Below, piece after piece: positions 47,135 through 48,093 of a stretch of 48,093 nt of DNA (positions are counted from its first letter, which is position 1; the number at the start of each line of letters is the position of its first letter). The notes under the pieces were generated by a model, which saw only the letters and a program-made list of their open reading frames with translations, made no database searches and was not told the origin of the DNA. This stretch comes from Blastocystis hominis (lineage: Eukaryota; Sar; Bigyra; Opalinata; Blastocystidae): positions 27,501 through 75,593 of the forward strand of contig NW_013171839.1 in assembly GCF_000151665.1 (NCBI RefSeq). The letters run 5' to 3'. Both the position numbers and the translations under genes were made by a program.

Positions 47135-47770
47135 ATGTCGTACATTTTCAGTAGCAATGGAAACAACTACACGTTCAAGAAGCTCGACAACATGCTCATC
47201 AACATGCCAGAGAAGGACGGTCATCATGTGCTAATTCGAGAGACAGTGGATGGTGTTCCTCAGTACTCGTGGGGGAGTGCGGCTTGTATCGTGAAAGCGA
47301 ACGAAGCATTTGTCTTCGAGTACACACCAGAAACTACCGAATCATTCAATAGCGAATGGGGTGGTGATGGTATGCCGCCTATGCCGTCCGGATCATACCT
47401 GATAACCACGACTGTCATAACGTACCTTCCTGAAGACATGTTCAACGATTGCACGTCAATTGAATCGGTGGTTGAAAAGGGTTATCGAGTGCTAGTCACG
47501 TTTGACAACACGCCTATCCTAGACAGACCGTACATCGATACATTGAATAGTCTTGTGTCTCATACTGGTTATGCTGTTGTGAATATTGGGGGAAGCAACG
47601 CTTCCCCCTACAACTCTGCTGTCCTTCGTACATATTCGAATCTTCCTCTCATGCTTCTAGGTGGTGTGAAGAGCATCACGATCGTTTTCGAACATTTAGG
47701 CGACGTTGTTTCTGTGGCGGAACAAAGTTCCGCCGGGACGACAAAGTCGTCCCATTCTGGCTCCTCGTAA
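47135..47770 (+). CDS. Element protein of unknown function, Ser/Thr-rich end
   Basis: An open frame of 211 residues starting MSYIFSSNGNNYTF, with alternating polar and hydrophobic stretches that suggest a beta-rich fold and a Ser/Thr-rich end. A structural virion role is possible but not shown. Its last 95 bases overlap the integrase end on the other strand. Confidence 0.5.
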   Translation: MSYIFSSNGNNYTFKKLDNMLINMPEKDGHHVLIRETVDGVPQYSWGSAACIVKANEAFVFEYTPETTESFNSEWGGDGMPPMPSGSYLITTTVITYLPEDMFNDCTSIESVVEKGYRVLVTFDNTPILDRPYIDTLNSLVSHTGYAVVNIGGSNASPYNSAVLRTYSNLPLMLLGGVKSITIVFEHLGDVVSVAEQSSAGTTKSSHSGSS

Positions 47771-48093
47771 TGGGTCGATGTGACCTTGCTACCTCTCTCA
47801 ATGCATTGGGTTCCTTTCGACTCTTGGATCGCGTGACTGGAGGTGCTGGCTGTGGTTTGCATTTGCTAGCCAGGAGTTCCCAATGATAGCACTTCTGCTT
47901 GCTACCGCTTTCCATATTCTTCACTTCGTACATTAATGGCATGAATCGATCGTCAATGTCAACAACTTGATACAAGTCCTGAGACCATTTGCTCGTCAAT
48001 GATCGCTTTTCCAGAACACGAGGTCTTCGTGTCACTCGAACATAATCACCCACATCGAATTGAGGCGTCGTGTCCTTCGCTGTCATGTTGGAT
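47676..48093 (-). CDS. Integrase C-terminal part, cut by window edge
   Basis: The visible 136 or more residues include FDVGDYVRV, WSQDLYQVV and YEVKNMESG-like blocks, which match the SH3/chromodomain-like end of Polinton and retroviral-type integrases, followed by a basic tail. The frame continues beyond the window, so the catalytic core is outside it. Confidence 0.7.
   Translation of the reverse strand, partial: SNMTAKDTTPQFDVGDYVRVTRRPRVLEKRSLTSKWSQDLYQVVDIDDRFMPLMYEVKNMESGSKQKCYHWELLASKCKPQPAPPVTRSKSRKEPNALREVARSHRPITRSQNGTTLSSRRNFVPPQKQRRLNVRKRS

Larger units (their letters stand above)
41312..48093. mobile_element. Polinton-like (Maverick) virus-derived element, partial
   Basis: Parts in order from the left: tandem repeats, a protein-primed family B DNA polymerase, a small upstream protein on the same strand, two plus-strand proteins of unknown role, and the end of a retroviral-type integrase at the window edge. 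Polymerase plus integrase defines the Polinton family. The visible genes look whole and the element continues beyond the window, so capsid and packaging genes would be expected there if present. The open polymerase suggests a recent insertion. The left boundary is inferred from the repeats, not seen as a proven terminal inverted repeat. Confidence 0.8.

Overview
The window is eukaryotic nuclear DNA from a stramenopile protist, most likely Blastocystis or a close relative. Four things point there: a mitochondrially targeted triosephosphate isomerase-GAPDH fusion with no introns; very short GT-AG introns (about 28-35 nt) that repair the frame of nearly every host gene; the 8-mer TGTTTGTT just downstream of many host gene ends; and several genes whose real stop looks as if it is made by polyadenylation. 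All of this is read from sequence alone, so the genus is an inference.

Layout. 1-11.2 kb is a nest of LINE (non-LTR retrotransposon) copies: a near-complete copy with endonuclease and reverse transcriptase (1-5416), a 5S rRNA gene fused to a LINE 3' end (5419-5688), a 5'-truncated copy (5689-6600), an inverted copy cut at both ends (6601-8461), and a second, non-autonomous element that borrows both LINE ends (about 9451-11210). Tails are (TTTG)n followed by TTA(A)CCCTA-type telomere-like sequence. A short fossil of a Polinton-type polymerase sits at the edge of the inverted copy. 11.3-40.4 kb is a compact housekeeping gene block: ESCRT-III Snf7-family protein, mevalonate kinase, eIF3e, ribose-5-phosphate isomerase, two small uncertain genes, TPI-GAPDH, SRP receptor beta, a double-SET methyltransferase, the DDX54/Dbp10 helicase, a small acylated protein, agmatine deiminase, the XPD helicase, diacylglycerol kinase, LEO1, a large ankyrin/FN3 protein and a small membrane protein. 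40.4-41.3 kb is AT-rich with no clear gene. 41.3 kb to the end is the start of a Polinton-like, virus-derived element (protein-primed DNA polymerase B, three small proteins, integrase end) that runs out of the window.

The host genes do not form one pathway; they are packed head-to-head and tail-to-tail with gaps of tens of bases. The most striking signals are three introns with minor-spliceosome (U12-type) 5' sites beginning ATATC, in the DDX54 and diacylglycerol kinase genes; the 5S-LINE chimera, which has the build of a 5S-derived SINE; LINE tails joined to telomere-like repeats; a PCNA-binding motif in the LINE protein; and a stop codon between two SET domains that lies inside a 30-nt intron.
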